Of a DNA stretch of 64,000 nt, positions 33,488-42,556 are shown piece after piece. Each line of letters opens with the position of its first letter. Position 1 is the stretch's first letter. The translations under genes and the position numbers were made by a program. Below the pieces are notes generated by a model. The model worked only from the letters and a program-made list of their open reading frames with translations. It searched no databases and was not told where the DNA came from. Source of the stretch: Halobacillus salinarum (GTDB taxonomy: Bacteria > Bacillota > Bacilli > Bacillales > Halobacillaceae). The stretch spans positions 496,001 to 560,000 of the forward strand of contig NZ_CP095073.1 of assembly GCF_022919095.1 (NCBI RefSeq). Reading direction: 5' to 3'.

Positions 33488-33509
33488 AATATTCCTTCAA
33501 GAGAATATT
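33488..33509. promoter_or_regulatory. Inverted repeat upstream of SRPBCC-ArsR pair
   Basis: AATATTC (33488-33494), 8 bases, GAATATT (33503-33509). About 60 bases upstream of the SRPBCC start on the minus strand; possible ArsR operator. Weak. Confidence 0.35.
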
Positions 33510-33569
33510 TAAATTCACAAAAGAGAGCTGCTTTTTTGGGCTTCGTACGTGGAGGAGGGGACGTATAAA

Positions 33570-33606
33570 AAACCCCGGACCAATCGAAATGCATGGTCCG
33601 GGGTTT
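33570..33606. terminator. Bidirectional terminator
   Basis: AAACCCCGGACCA / TGGTCCGGGGTTT, perfect 13-base arms with an 11-base loop. The A run on the left (33567-33572) serves the minus-strand ahpF gene. Confidence 0.9.
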
Positions 33607-33657
33607 CGTGTAACGAGCATTCTATTAATTAACTCCTTAAAGGGGAGAGGAAAAAAG

Positions 33658-35187
33658 TTAATTTCTGATCAGATAATCGAAGGCACCTAAAGCCGCATTG
33701 GCTCCGTCACCCATGGAGATAATGATTTGGTTGAACGGGCTGTCTGTACAGTCTCCCGCTGCAAATAGACCAGGGACACTGGTAGCGCTGTGCTTATCAA
33801 CGACTACTTCGCCTGTACGTGTACGCTCTACAGAGTTGTCCATCCATTCTGTGTTTGGAAGCAGGCCGATTTGGACGAAAACACCATCTAATTCGATCTG
33901 TTTCTCTTCCCCTGTTTCGCGATCCACGTAAGTCAGGCCTTCAACATTGTCTTCTCCGGTGATTTCTGTAGTTTGGGCATTGGTATGCACCGTGACGTTG
34001 GGCAGGCTGTTCAAGCGTTCCTGCAGCACTTCATCTGCCTTTAGTTCAGAACCGAATTCCAGCACGGAAACGTTTTTCACGATGCCGGCAAGGTCGATGG
34101 CTGCCTCCACACCTGAGTTTCCGCCGCCGATGACGGCTACGTCTTTGCCTTCGAATAGAGGGCCGTCGCAGTGAGGGCAGTAAGCGACCCCTTTATTCTT
34201 GAATTCTTCTTCACCCGGAACGCCTAACTGACGCCAGCGGGCTCCGGTTGAAACGATGACACTTTTACTTTTCAGCACGCCGCCATGATCGAGTTCAACT
34301 TCGAATAGCTCATTCTTCTCGATGCCTTGGACACGCTGAAGGTTCATGACATCTATATTGTAATCTTTCACGTGTTCCTCAAGGCTCGCTACGAACTTCG
34401 GTCCTTCTGTCTGCTTCACGCTGATGAAGTTCTCAATACTCATCGTATCCAGCACCTGACCACCAAAGCGTTCGGCGACAATTCCGGTGCGGATGCCTTT
34501 ACGTGCGGCATAGATCGCTGCACTGGCTCCGGCAGGTCCTCCGCCTATGACAAGCACGTCGAAAGGATCTTTATCCGTGAATTCTTCCGGGGCTGGTCCG
34601 TCACTGATTTTTCCGACGATTTCTTCCAGCGTCATCCGGCCGCCGCTGAAGAATTCTCCATTCATAAATACAGAAGGTACGGCCATCACATTATTGTTTT
34701 CCGCTTCTTCTTTATACGCTGCCCCGTCGATCATCGTATGCGTGATATTCGGGTTAAGCACACTCATCATGTTGAGGGCCTGGACAACGTCCGGACAATT
34801 ATGGCAGCTTAAGCTGACATACGTTTCAAAGTGGTAGCCGCCGGTAATGCTCTTGATCTGGTCGATCATGCTTTGATCTGCTTTCGGAGCTCTTCCGCTC
34901 ACTTGCAGCAAAGCTAGAACCAGGGAAGTAAATTCATGACCCAATGGAACACCGGCAAACGTAATCCCGGACTCTTCATCTGTACGGTTCACACTGAAGC
35001 TTGGGGTGCGTTTAAGCTGCGTGTTTTCAACGGTAATGCGAGGGGACATGGAGGCAAGCTCCTCAGTAAGAGCCTGCATCTCCTTAGAAACCTCATCGTT
35101 TCCAGCACTGACTTTCAGTACAAGGTCACCCTCCAGCAGTTGAAGGTATTGGTTTAATTGTGCTTTTATTTCTGCATCAAGAACCAT
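33658..35187 (-). CDS. ahpF: Alkyl hydroperoxide reductase subunit F
   Basis: 509 residues from ATG at 35187 (AAGGAG 9 bases away), the same length as B. subtilis AhpF; a GTG at 35196 is inside the spacer. N-terminal thioredoxin-fold domain with redox pair CHNC (SLSCHNCPDV, near 129-132), FAD domain VIGGGPAGASAAIYAARKG, second redox pair CPHC (YCPHCDGPLF, near 345), NAD domain VIGGGNSGVEAA, and C-terminal GLFAAGDCTDSP. Transfers electrons from NADH to AhpC. Second gene of the operon, 12 bases after ahpC. Confidence 0.97.
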   Translation of the reverse strand: MVLDAEIKAQLNQYLQLLEGDLVLKVSAGNDEVSKEMQALTEELASMSPRITVENTQLKRTPSFSVNRTDEESGITFAGVPLGHEFTSLVLALLQVSGRAPKADQSMIDQIKSITGGYHFETYVSLSCHNCPDVVQALNMMSVLNPNITHTMIDGAAYKEEAENNNVMAVPSVFMNGEFFSGGRMTLEEIVGKISDGPAPEEFTDKDPFDVLVIGGGPAGASAAIYAARKGIRTGIVAERFGGQVLDTMSIENFISVKQTEGPKFVASLEEHVKDYNIDVMNLQRVQGIEKNELFEVELDHGGVLKSKSVIVSTGARWRQLGVPGEEEFKNKGVAYCPHCDGPLFEGKDVAVIGGGNSGVEAAIDLAGIVKNVSVLEFGSELKADEVLQERLNSLPNVTVHTNAQTTEITGEDNVEGLTYVDRETGEEKQIELDGVFVQIGLLPNTEWMDNSVERTRTGEVVVDKHSATSVPGLFAAGDCTDSPFNQIIISMGDGANAALGAFDYLIRN

Positions 35188-35199
35188 GTCTGTCACTCC

Positions 35200-35763
35200 T
35201 TAGATTTTGCCTACTAGATCAAGGCTTGGTGTAAGGGTCTCTGTCCCTTCTTCCCATTTAGCCGGGCAAACTTCGCCAGGATTGTTGCGCACGTATTGGG
35301 CTGCTTTGATTTTGTTAATCAGTGTATCTGCATCGCGGCCGATTCCGCCTGCGTTAATTTCAACGGTTTGAATGACGCCATCTGGATCGATGATAAACGT
35401 ACCGCGATCAGCAAGTCCTTCTTCTTCATTCAATACATCGAAGTTGCGGGATAGAGTTTGAGATGGGTCACCGATCATGGAATATTCAATTTTACCGATT
35501 TTTTCTGAGCTGTCGTGCCAGCCTTTGTGGACAAAGTGAGTATCCGTAGAAACAGAGTAAACTTCAGCGCCAAGTTCTTTCAACGCTTCGTAGTTGTTCT
35601 GCAGATCTTCAAGTTCAGTTGGGCAGACGAATGAGAAGTCTGCTGGGTAGAAGCAGACAACGCTCCATTGACCTTTGAAATCCTCATGCGTTACGTCTAC
35701 GAATTCCCCTTGTTTAAATGCTTTCGCTTCAAATGGCTGTACTTCTTTACCGATTAATGACAT
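35200..35763 (-). CDS. ahpC: Alkyl hydroperoxide reductase subunit C (peroxiredoxin)
   Basis: 187 residues, typical 2-Cys peroxiredoxin. Peroxidatic Cys47 in DFSFVCPTE, resolving Cys166 in GEVCPAKW. It reduces peroxides in the cytoplasm and is recharged by AhpF. AGGAGG lies before ATG. A near-consensus PerR box is in the 5' leader region at 35792, and TTGACA lies about 70 bases upstream of the start codon, so peroxide induction via PerR is expected. Confidence 0.97.
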   Translation of the reverse strand: MSLIGKEVQPFEAKAFKQGEFVDVTHEDFKGQWSVVCFYPADFSFVCPTELEDLQNNYEALKELGAEVYSVSTDTHFVHKGWHDSSEKIGKIEYSMIGDPSQTLSRNFDVLNEEEGLADRGTFIIDPDGVIQTVEINAGGIGRDADTLINKIKAAQYVRNNPGEVCPAKWEEGTETLTPSLDLVGKI

Positions 35764-35791
35764 GAAAAAATCCTCCTATTTGGTAAATAAT

Positions 35792-35806
35792 TTATAATAA
35801 TTCTAA
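35792..35806. promoter_or_regulatory. PerR box upstream of ahpC
   Basis: TTATAATAATTCTAA differs by one base from the PerR consensus TTATAATNATTATAA. It lies 29 bases upstream of the ahpC start codon, just downstream of a TTGACA/AATAAT promoter on the minus strand. Confidence 0.82.
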
Positions 35807-35937
35807 TCCGATACCCATTATTATATAGGTTTTATTTTTTGTCAACTATTGTCGAATGATTATTTTGAAAAAGTGGATAAATGCCTTGTAAAAAGCGTTT
35901 TCATGCAAAATGGGTTAAAGCGCTGACAAAATAAAAA

Positions 35938-35972
35938 GGCTCATTCTCTGAGAGTGAGAACGGACCTTTTTT
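35938..35972 (+). terminator. Possible terminator-like hairpin
   Basis: CTCATTCTC / GAGAGTGAG (one mismatch) followed after ACGGACC by TTTTTT. No plus-strand gene precedes it nearby, so its role is unclear. Confidence 0.35.
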
Positions 35973-36335
35973 CAATCGTTTTCTTGTTTAAGTACCCTGA
36001 ATTATCAATGGAAAAACATTTTTTCAGTCTACAGGTTTATGAAGCTCGCTTTCTAAGGGAGTGCGGCTTTCCGTTTCCTATACTCACTTATTTGGGCGAG
36101 GATACGTCTAAGCGGCGGAATGCTTTTATTTCACAGAATGTATACTTGGAGAGAGCCGCATTGACACATTACTCCCATCCTTTTTGATAAATCGTGAAAC
36201 GATTCCAATCCAGAATCGTAAAAAAGGAAGAGGTGTCCTGAAGTTTTCCATTATGCTTAAATAACGGAGCTTGGCGCCATGTAACCGTCGTAATGCGTTA
36301 GAGTACGTTTATGGTAATGGATTGTGAGGTGGATG

Positions 36336-36785
36336 ATGAGTGAAGAATTGATGAAGAAACTAAGAAAAACCCTTCTTTACGTGGCCTTTGTATTGGCCGC
36401 CTTTGTGCTTGCCTACTTCATCGCTTATCCGCTCGGGTATTCGCCGCTCGGTTACGATGTGCTTGAGAAAAAAGAGGGTGAAGTTGTTCTACAATCTTAT
36501 AATACTCTGGGGCTGGAAGAAGAAAAAATCACTTATCAGCCTCGAGAAGAAGATCGATGGAAAATGGATAGGCTGGTGGAACGAATCAATCAACAGGAGT
36601 CAGAGTATCTCTTATTCTTTACTTCTATCATCGTGGCGACATTCTGGATAGAAAAAGAGGTTTTGGCAGGGAAGTCCCTAAAGCGGGTGCTGCTCCTTAG
36701 CTGCCTCTACGTCGTACCTCCCGGTCTATCATTACTGCAACACTTGAATGTTATAAAAGACATTTTGAAAAGTACAGGGCATTAA
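36336..36785 (+). CDS. Membrane protein with soluble central loop
   Basis: 149 residues. ATG at 36336 follows GAGGTGG; 36333 is an alternative ATG. One TM near the N terminus (LLYVAFVLAAFVLAYFIAY), a charged loop of ~55 residues, then two hydrophobic segments (LLFFTSIIVATFWI and VLLLSCLYVVPPGLSLL). No family recognised. Confidence 0.7.
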   Translation: MSEELMKKLRKTLLYVAFVLAAFVLAYFIAYPLGYSPLGYDVLEKKEGEVVLQSYNTLGLEEEKITYQPREEDRWKMDRLVERINQQESEYLLFFTSIIVATFWIEKEVLAGKSLKRVLLLSCLYVVPPGLSLLQHLNVIKDILKSTGH

Positions 36786-36851
36786 GAATTTCCCTGGGGC
36801 TGCCTATGATCAGTGCCGGCACATGGGGATGGTCACAGGTATACATGATCC

Positions 36852-37364
36852 TTAAAAAATGGCATTATTCTCAAACCATTCGAACTCGATTTGGGCTTCA
36901 GCGGAGGTGCTGCTGCTTATAAAGAACATGGCATTCGTTCCAGGCTCGATAATTAATCGGCCGTCCACGCGAAACCCAAGCTCGGATCTTTGTGGACCCA
37001 GCGCCCTGGTGCCGATCAGCCTTCCGCCTGAATAGGAACCTGAGACATGAGGATTAAAGAGAATTTGTCCCACTGGTTTATGCTTAGAGGCCAATTTCAG
37101 AACACTGACGTCTGGCGATACAATAGCCTTTCCAGGGGGTTCCGCATTCACTACAAATTCTGCCTTTACTAGTTTAGTCGAAAAGTTTGATAAAGCAAAA
37201 AAAGAGACATACAGGTTCACATTGGAATGCAGCGGATTTACAAGCTGCGCCCAGGCATTTTTAGTGGCACTTGTTTTTAACACTCCGGAAGTGCCGGCAA
37301 ACAATCTTCCTTTTGTGCTTTGAAAGGCAGGGTTGATGACATCTACAGTTGGCTTTATGTCCAT
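36852..37364 (-). CDS. Hypothetical protein, possibly DUF6143
   Basis: 170 residues without signal peptide or TM segments. Features: INPAFQSTKGRLFAGTSGVL, NLYVSFFALSNFSTKLVKAE, GSYSGGRLIGTRALGPQRSE and LIIEPGTNAMFFISSSTSAE. The alternating hydrophobic pattern suggests a beta-sandwich, of a type seen in proteins of spore-forming bacteria often annotated DUF6143. RBS AAGGAG precedes ATG. Family assignment from memory, moderate confidence. Confidence 0.7.
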   Translation of the reverse strand: MDIKPTVDVINPAFQSTKGRLFAGTSGVLKTSATKNAWAQLVNPLHSNVNLYVSFFALSNFSTKLVKAEFVVNAEPPGKAIVSPDVSVLKLASKHKPVGQILFNPHVSGSYSGGRLIGTRALGPQRSELGFRVDGRLIIEPGTNAMFFISSSTSAEAQIEFEWFENNAIF

Positions 37365-37501
37365 ATGAAGTTCTTCTCCTTATAAGTCTGCTTTTTTTCA
37401 TATATATACGTTAGGTCAGCCGTTATACCTTTATTTATAGGAATGGTTGATAGGAACTAGGCTGAAATATACACAGCTGACGTGGAAGGGAGGTAATGGT
37501 G

Positions 37502-37585
37502 ATGGGACTTATTTTTAATAAAGGCATGATCAGCCTAATTGGAGGTGCCGTTCTATTTTTCTGCCTGTTTTTGTGGAATGAATGA
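37502..37585 (+). CDS. Possible 27-residue membrane microprotein
   Basis: ATG at 37502 follows GGGAGGTAATGGTG. The frame gives MGLIFNKGMISLIGGAVLFF then CLFLWNE, one hydrophobic helix. Its TGA overlaps the start of the next small frame (ATGAATGA). Could be the N-terminal part of a single frameshifted gene. Confidence 0.4.
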   Translation: MGLIFNKGMISLIGGAVLFFCLFLWNE

Positions 37586-37718
37586 TATTTTTGATATGGC
37601 CATTTGGGGAATGGTTTCTGCTGTGCTGGGATATCTCTTTCTTTCTTCCTTTATCATGTCTGAAAAAGAATCCCAGATCTTTGAGGAGAAAATTAAACGC
37701 CTTGTTTTTAAGAAATAA
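37578..37718 (+). CDS. Possible 46-residue membrane microprotein
   Basis: ATG at 37578 overlaps the stop of the preceding microprotein. One TM (MAIWGMVSAVLGYLFLSSFI) followed by a charged amphipathic tail (SEKESQIFEEKIKRLVFKK). No RBS of its own, so it depends on coupling. A CDS follows 32 bases later. Confidence 0.45.
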   Translation: MNDIFDMAIWGMVSAVLGYLFLSSFIMSEKESQIFEEKIKRLVFKK

Positions 37719-37750
37719 ACGTTTTCTTTATTCACCTATAGGAGGTAGCT

Positions 37751-37990
37751 ATGCTTAGAAAATTGGTGAGGTACTTGAAAGAAAACAGGTGGAAGACCAT
37801 AATTGTCACTCAAGATCCTTATGAATACGGAAGTGTGAAGGGGGCTTTAAGTGATGCCGGGATACGTTCCAAGACCAAGTCTTCTACCCCGATGGCTGGC
37901 CAGGGGAGTCATGAATTCGGCACCACTTACGATATTCTCGTGAGACAAAAAGACTTTCATAAAGCGACTCAAGCGTTAACCAAACGTTAA
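37751..37990 (+). CDS. Small DUF2007-like protein
   Basis: 79 residues, strong RBS AGGAGG before ATG. The sequence TIIVTQDPYEYGSVKGALSD, AGIRSKTKSSTP and TTYDILVRQKDFHKATQAL has the ferredoxin-like beta-alpha-beta pattern of small DUF2007 (putative signal-transducing) proteins: a strand, a helix, then a VxxxDxxxAxxxL ending. Function unknown. Confidence 0.65.
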   Translation: MLRKLVRYLKENRWKTIIVTQDPYEYGSVKGALSDAGIRSKTKSSTPMAGQGSHEFGTTYDILVRQKDFHKATQALTKR

Positions 37991-38066
37991 ATTCATACCC
38001 GGGTTTTCAGCTGTCCATCAAGTCGTTCGAAGGGTACTCGGATCATTTTTTATTCGGAGGTTACTT

Positions 38067-38657
38067 ATGTCTGGTTTTAAGCTGACAATGGAGATTCGAA
38101 AGCCTGTATATGCCCAGAAGAAAACGGTCAGGGAGGCAATCCCCCGTTCTTTATGGAACGCTGTTCGGAACGATATTCAGTCGAAGAGTGATTTTCAATG
38201 CCAAATATGCGGCCGTCGTGAGGAAGGCAAACTCCAGGCGCATGAAGTTTGGGATTATGACGAGGAAAAGTTTCTGTTAATCCTGCAGGAGATCCAGGCT
38301 TTGTGTAAGTCCTGTCACGATTTAAAGCATATTCACCATGCTGCACGGAGAACAAAAGACAGCAAAGCAAGAGCTTTGGTCATGCAGAAATTAAAGAATC
38401 ATTTTATGAAAGTGAATGCGTGTACGGAAGCGGATTTTCATAGACATTATCGAAATCAGGTAGCAAAAAGTGAGACGAGCCTGGTTGCGAGATCTCTCGA
38501 GGATCTAATCGAACTAAGGGAGCTGAGAGAAAGAGAGGCGTTTCTAAGCGAGCAGAAGTGGAGGTTTGTGATAGCAGGAAATGTTCCATTCGCAGAACAG
38601 ATAAAAGCAGAACTCCACAAGAAAGGGTTGCTTTATGAGGGAGAAGAGCAAGGGTAA
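38067..38657 (+). CDS. HNH-type zinc-finger nuclease-like protein
   Basis: 196 residues. Core: CQICG (45-49), AHEVWDYDEE (His59), then LCKSCHDLKH with C80xxC83 and His84, His88. This is the C-x2-C...H-E...C-x2-C-H HNH arrangement with two zinc-binding CxxC pairs. The second half is helical and charged with a coiled-coil-like segment (SLEDLIELRELREREAFLSE). ATG at 38067 after GGAGG. No neighbouring methylase or phage genes; a role in DNA restriction or repair cannot be decided. Confidence 0.78.
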   Translation: MSGFKLTMEIRKPVYAQKKTVREAIPRSLWNAVRNDIQSKSDFQCQICGRREEGKLQAHEVWDYDEEKFLLILQEIQALCKSCHDLKHIHHAARRTKDSKARALVMQKLKNHFMKVNACTEADFHRHYRNQVAKSETSLVARSLEDLIELRELREREAFLSEQKWRFVIAGNVPFAEQIKAELHKKGLLYEGEEQG

Positions 38658-38846
38658 CTTTTTAGTTCTTCAATGATGATTTTTCAATACAAGCTGCGGG
38701 ATCTCCGCTCGCCCGGAAGAAATGATAGTATAGGCTGCCAGTGTTTCGTTAACCAACTTAGTAACTATGAAAATGGGGGAAAGCGGGCGTTTCCATGCCC
38801 TCCTTCCCTCAGGCAAAACAAGAGTAACGTGAAATAAAGCAGGGGA

Positions 38847-39464
38847 CTACCGAATAACGTCAATAAAATGAGACAGCACCTTGGCTGTCAATCCCCAGAT
38901 CGACTTATCCTCATACAAATAAAAGTATTCCTCTATTTGTCGCGGGCGCCAGTTGTAATTTTCCCCTCCCGGCACCATTTCATAAGGGAAGTCGTCTCGC
39001 GGACGGGCTTGAAAATCAACGTAGTGAACGACCGGCTCATTCGTTAAGAAAAACGATAAAGGAACTGTGAACGCTTCGCTGACTTCCTTTGGGTTCGGCT
39101 TCAGGCTTGAAAACGAAGTGTGGATCTGCCCGGCAAAAGGGTAGACGATCATGCCAAAGGGCGAGACTAAGTAATCGATCGGAAGGGCGTCTGTAATATC
39201 TTCATCGTTCAGTCCTAATTCTTCTTTTGTCTCCCGGATCGCTGCTTCTTTTTCTGATGGGTCGTGGGGTTCAATTTTACCGCCTGGAAAGCAGATCTCC
39301 CCAGGCTGTCTTCGCATTTTATGAGAGCGTACTTCAAACAGGACATGGGTCTCGCCGTCGCGTTCGATCAGCGGTACGAGAATGGCAAACTTGGCAAACT
39401 GCCGGCTGCCGAGGATCGTCGGGGTATGGTTTTTGACTTTATTGAAAATCGTTTCCTGATCCAT
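38847..39464 (-). CDS. Nudix hydrolase, CoA pyrophosphatase type
   Basis: 205 residues. Nudix box GGKIEPHDPSEKEAAIRETK-EELGL at about residues 60-84, preceded by RRQPGEICFPGG, which is the NuCoA signature of NudL/YeaB enzymes that split coenzyme A into 3',5'-ADP and phosphopantetheine. Start ATG after GAGGTG. Monocistronic, but the M20 peptidase gene lies 50 bases upstream in the same direction. Confidence 0.9.
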   Translation of the reverse strand: MDQETIFNKVKNHTPTILGSRQFAKFAILVPLIERDGETHVLFEVRSHKMRRQPGEICFPGGKIEPHDPSEKEAAIRETKEELGLNDEDITDALPIDYLVSPFGMIVYPFAGQIHTSFSSLKPNPKEVSEAFTVPLSFFLTNEPVVHYVDFQARPRDDFPYEMVPGGENYNWRPRQIEEYFYLYEDKSIWGLTAKVLSHFIDVIR

Positions 39465-39515
39465 CGTGTCACCTCAAGCTTTCTATCTCTCTACTATATC
39501 AAAGGCTGAAAACGA

Positions 39516-40976
39516 TCATCCAGAAGCCTGCTTTATAACTTCGATATAAAACTTGATCGCGTTCATATAGTTGTCAATCGTAACGAACTCGTTCGTGCCG
39601 TGCATCCGGTTCAAGTCTTCAGCTGTAATGCGGACCGGGAGAAAACGGTAGGTGTTGTTGGACACCTTATCATAATGCCTGGCGTCAGAACCGGCAAACA
39701 TTAAGTACGGCGCAATTACGGCGTCTGAATAGACGTTCCTGGCAGCCTGCTGGATCGTTTCAAACGGCTTGCCGTCTATCGAAGAAACGCTGGAGGCTTC
39801 GTTTCCGGTAATGGATACGTGAATGTCTTCATCGTCGATCGTTTTTTCAATAAAGGCTTTTACTTCTTCAAGGGAATCCCCGGGCATCAGGCGGAGGTTG
39901 ATGGTCGCTGATGCTTTCTCCGGCAGGGCGTTGTACTGTTCGCCGGCATTGAAAATTGTCGGAGCAATGGTCGTGCGGATTAAAGCAGCAGAAGCGGGTT
40001 CCTGCAGCAAAATCCGTTCTATGACGGGTTCGAATATAAACTTGTTGGCGAATACATATTTCATGCCAAAGCTCATTTCTGGAGCGACGTAGGTAAATAA
40101 GTCCTCTCCGGGTCCTTTCAGGTCGCCGTGAAACTGCTCAGCCTCCAATTTGGCAATCGCGTTTGAAATCCGTCCGATATTCGTATGGTCTTCCGGCTGG
40201 GAAGAATGTCCGCCGCTGCCCTTGATCGATAATTGTACGGTCGCAGAACCTTTTTCCGATATCCCTACGACCCCAACCGGCGCCTCCACGCCGGGAACCA
40301 TATCTTCAACGACCGCGCCGCCTTCATCAAGTACAAAATCAAAGGTCACGCCGCGCTTCTTTAACGTTTCCGCGATGGTTTCCGCTCCTTGTTCCCCACC
40401 GACTTCTTCATCATGGCCAAACATGAAATACAGATCACGATCCGGCTTGTATCCTTGCTTGAGTAAATGATCGGCCGCCTGCAACAGTCCGATTACACCG
40501 ATTTTGTCATCGAGCGATCCGCGTCCCCAAATCCTGCCGTCAACGACCGCACCGCTGAACGGTTTTTGCTTCCAGTCCTGTTCTGTGCCTTTCAGCACCG
40601 GGACGACATCATAATGACTGGTGAAGCCGACAGGAAGCTTTTTTTCATCGGTCCCTTTCCACTTAAAAACAAGGCCGTACGTATTGATTTTCTCAAATTC
40701 CAGCTGTTTGAAGACATTCGGAAAGCTGTCTTGTAAAAAGGTGAGGAACTGGTCGTAGGGTTGGGGATCCACTTTGGTCTTGTCTTCATAAGAGATGGTT
40801 TTAAAGGTAATCGCTTTAGATAAATGCTGGACGGCTTCCGTTTGATTGAGTTCGACCGCGGAAGGGTGGGCAGGGGGTTGTTTGGACTTTACATTAACCG
40901 TGTTGTAAGCGGTTACAATAATGAAGATAAGTAAGAGAGCAGCGATGAGCGTGAGTATAAGCTTCCATATTTTCAT
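39516..40976 (-). CDS. Membrane-anchored M20 family peptidase (PM20D1/CPS1-like)
   Basis: 486 residues from ATG at 40976 (GGAGGAAGG 6-7 bases upstream). N-terminal TM (LILTLIAALLLIFIIVTAYN), then the catalytic domain: TSHYDVVPV with metal-binding His and Asp, GRGSLDDK, MFGHDEEVGGEQG with catalytic Glu pair, and GSGGHSSQPEDHTNIG; dimerisation domain follows. The length with the extended insert fits carboxypeptidase S/PM20D1-like enzymes, which hydrolyse or form N-acyl amino acids. The active site should face outside. Confidence 0.9.
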   Translation of the reverse strand: MKIWKLILTLIAALLLIFIIVTAYNTVNVKSKQPPAHPSAVELNQTEAVQHLSKAITFKTISYEDKTKVDPQPYDQFLTFLQDSFPNVFKQLEFEKINTYGLVFKWKGTDEKKLPVGFTSHYDVVPVLKGTEQDWKQKPFSGAVVDGRIWGRGSLDDKIGVIGLLQAADHLLKQGYKPDRDLYFMFGHDEEVGGEQGAETIAETLKKRGVTFDFVLDEGGAVVEDMVPGVEAPVGVVGISEKGSATVQLSIKGSGGHSSQPEDHTNIGRISNAIAKLEAEQFHGDLKGPGEDLFTYVAPEMSFGMKYVFANKFIFEPVIERILLQEPASAALIRTTIAPTIFNAGEQYNALPEKASATINLRLMPGDSLEEVKAFIEKTIDDEDIHVSITGNEASSVSSIDGKPFETIQQAARNVYSDAVIAPYLMFAGSDARHYDKVSNNTYRFLPVRITAEDLNRMHGTNEFVTIDNYMNAIKFYIEVIKQASG

Positions 40977-41089
40977 GATCCTTCCTCCATTCATACCTAT
41001 TTCCTTCCATATTCGTCAAAGGAATTCCTCTTTTTTTGAGAGAAGAAAGCACGTCCTCAGGCTGGAGAAGGAGGGAAAATTCGTCATAC

Positions 41090-41133
41090 AAAAAACAGCT
41101 TGTAGAAAAACCGGCGGGTTTTCCTACAAGCTG
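41090..41133 (-). terminator. Terminator of LysM gene
   Basis: CAGCTTGTAG (41096-41105) pairs with CTACAAGCTG (41124-41133), with an inner AAAAACC/GGGTTTT extension; on the minus strand it ends in TTTTTT. Confidence 0.85.
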
Positions 41134-41174
41134 AAGCTTTTCCACTCGAGAGTGAAATTTATTTATCTCACGTT

Positions 41175-41792
41175 TTATTGAGGCATATAGTCGGTTACAT
41201 TTCCAGACTGAGGACTCACTAAATACCAGCCTCGCGTCGCTGTATGATTGTTCATCTCATCATACACGTGGATTAAATATTCGCCTTTCACCATGTTATC
41301 GTATTCAACGTTCACGTCTTTATTCATATAGCCTTTTTGTTTGCGGACGATATCTTCCGCTTCGTGCTTACTGACGGCTTTTTCCTGAACACTTGAATCA
41401 CGGAGCTTGATTTTTGATCCTGTCTGTAAATTATCCGCTTTTACATCTGGATTGAGTTCATATAAGTCGTCCAGCTCAACGCCTGGATAGTTTTGGGCAA
41501 TGCTGTAAAACGTGTCGCCGTCTTCGACCTTATGAAAGATGTAACGGGAGTTTTTCTTATGATCGTCGGTGACTTTTACTTTTGAGCCGATCTCCAGGTT
41601 ATTCGGGTTCACATTAGGGTTTAAATTCATGAGCTCGTTCAGAGTTACGTGGTCATAGGATTGCGAAATACTCCAAAGCGTGTCGTCCGATTTGACAGTG
41701 ACGGTGGAATTGCTGTTTGCGGATACACTGCTTGCTCCCAGCGCCATTCCCGCTGCAAGCACAGGTGCGAGAATCTTCGCTGTTCTATTCAT
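41175..41792 (-). CDS. Secreted protein with two LysM domains
   Basis: 205 residues from ATG at 41792 (AGGAGGG). Signal peptide cut at SSVSANS (~residue 26). LysM 1: VTVKSDDTLWSISQSYDHVT, LNELMNLNPNV; LysM 2: VEDGDTFYSIAQNYPGVELD, DLYELNPDV. The C terminus is a ~70-residue domain (SKHEAEDIVRKQKGYMNKDV, GEYLIHVYDEMNNHTATRGW) like a PepSY-type fold, with no hydrolase motif. Likely a wall-bound, non-enzymatic protein. Confidence 0.88.
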   Translation of the reverse strand: MNRTAKILAPVLAAGMALGASSVSANSNSTVTVKSDDTLWSISQSYDHVTLNELMNLNPNVNPNNLEIGSKVKVTDDHKKNSRYIFHKVEDGDTFYSIAQNYPGVELDDLYELNPDVKADNLQTGSKIKLRDSSVQEKAVSKHEAEDIVRKQKGYMNKDVNVEYDNMVKGEYLIHVYDEMNNHTATRGWYLVSPQSGNVTDYMPQ

Positions 41793-41869
41793 GGTAACCC
41801 TCCTAAAAATCTTTTCATCCAATATATTCCGTGTTCTCCCGTTCTTTAAACATGTGAGGCAGAAAAAAT

Positions 41870-42556
41870 TTAGAAGAGGAACGGTTTCAGGATCAGCGCA
41901 AAGACTACGGTAATGAGTGCACCAAGGATCATAGCCAGGCTGGAAAACGTTCCTTCGACCTCCCCGATTTCAAACGCACGGGATGTTCCGATTCCGTGCG
42001 CACTCATGCCGAGCATCAGTCCGCGGGCGAGCGGGTGATCGATCTTAAGCAGCCGGATGATGAATGGACCGGTGAGTGATCCGGTAATTCCGGTGATAAT
42101 GACAAACACGGCCGTCAGTGTAGGAATACCGCCGAGACTTTCGGCGACTTCCATTGCGACCGGTGTTGTGATCGAGCGCGGAGCGAGGCTGCGAATGACC
42201 TCACCACTTAACTGAAAGGCCGCGGCATAAAGCATGGACGTCAGCAGTCCGGCAAGGGAGCCAATGCTTAAGCTGACTAAGATTACCGTCCTATGTTTTT
42301 TCAACAGCGGAAGGTGCTTGTAAATCGGGACGGCAAACGCGACGGTCGCCGGCCCGAGCAGGTAGCTCAGCCACTGGCCGCCTTCGTTATAAGCGGCATA
42401 AGGAATGTCTGCTGTAAGTAAAAGGACGATGAGAAACAGCGGCGTAATGAAAATAGGGGAAAGAAGTATATGCCCCACGCGTCTATAGCCCCACTTGCTG
42501 AGTTGATAGACGCCTACTGTCAGGATGATGCTACCTAGAGCGAACCATAGACTCAT
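41870..42556 (-). CDS. LrgB/CidB family membrane protein (YwbG-like)
   Basis: 228 residues with six to seven TM segments. LrgB marks: LLGPATVAFAVPIYKHLPLL, SLAPRSITTPVAMEVAESLG, GMSAHGIGTSRAFEIGEVEG. Works with the LrgA-like protein encoded just upstream; the starts and stops overlap by 26 bases. The pair is holin/antiholin-like or, as shown for relatives, a pyruvate or glycolate transporter. Confidence 0.92.
   Translation of the reverse strand: MSLWFALGSIILTVGVYQLSKWGYRRVGHILLSPIFITPLFLIVLLLTADIPYAAYNEGGQWLSYLLGPATVAFAVPIYKHLPLLKKHRTVILVSLSIGSLAGLLTSMLYAAAFQLSGEVIRSLAPRSITTPVAMEVAESLGGIPTLTAVFVIITGITGSLTGPFIIRLLKIDHPLARGLMLGMSAHGIGTSRAFEIGEVEGTFSSLAMILGALITVVFALILKPFLF

Noticed and set aside
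35954-36187. 77-codon open frame on the plus strand
   Set aside because: No ribosome-binding site, unusual composition, and part overlaps a probable decayed repeat and a terminator-like hairpin.
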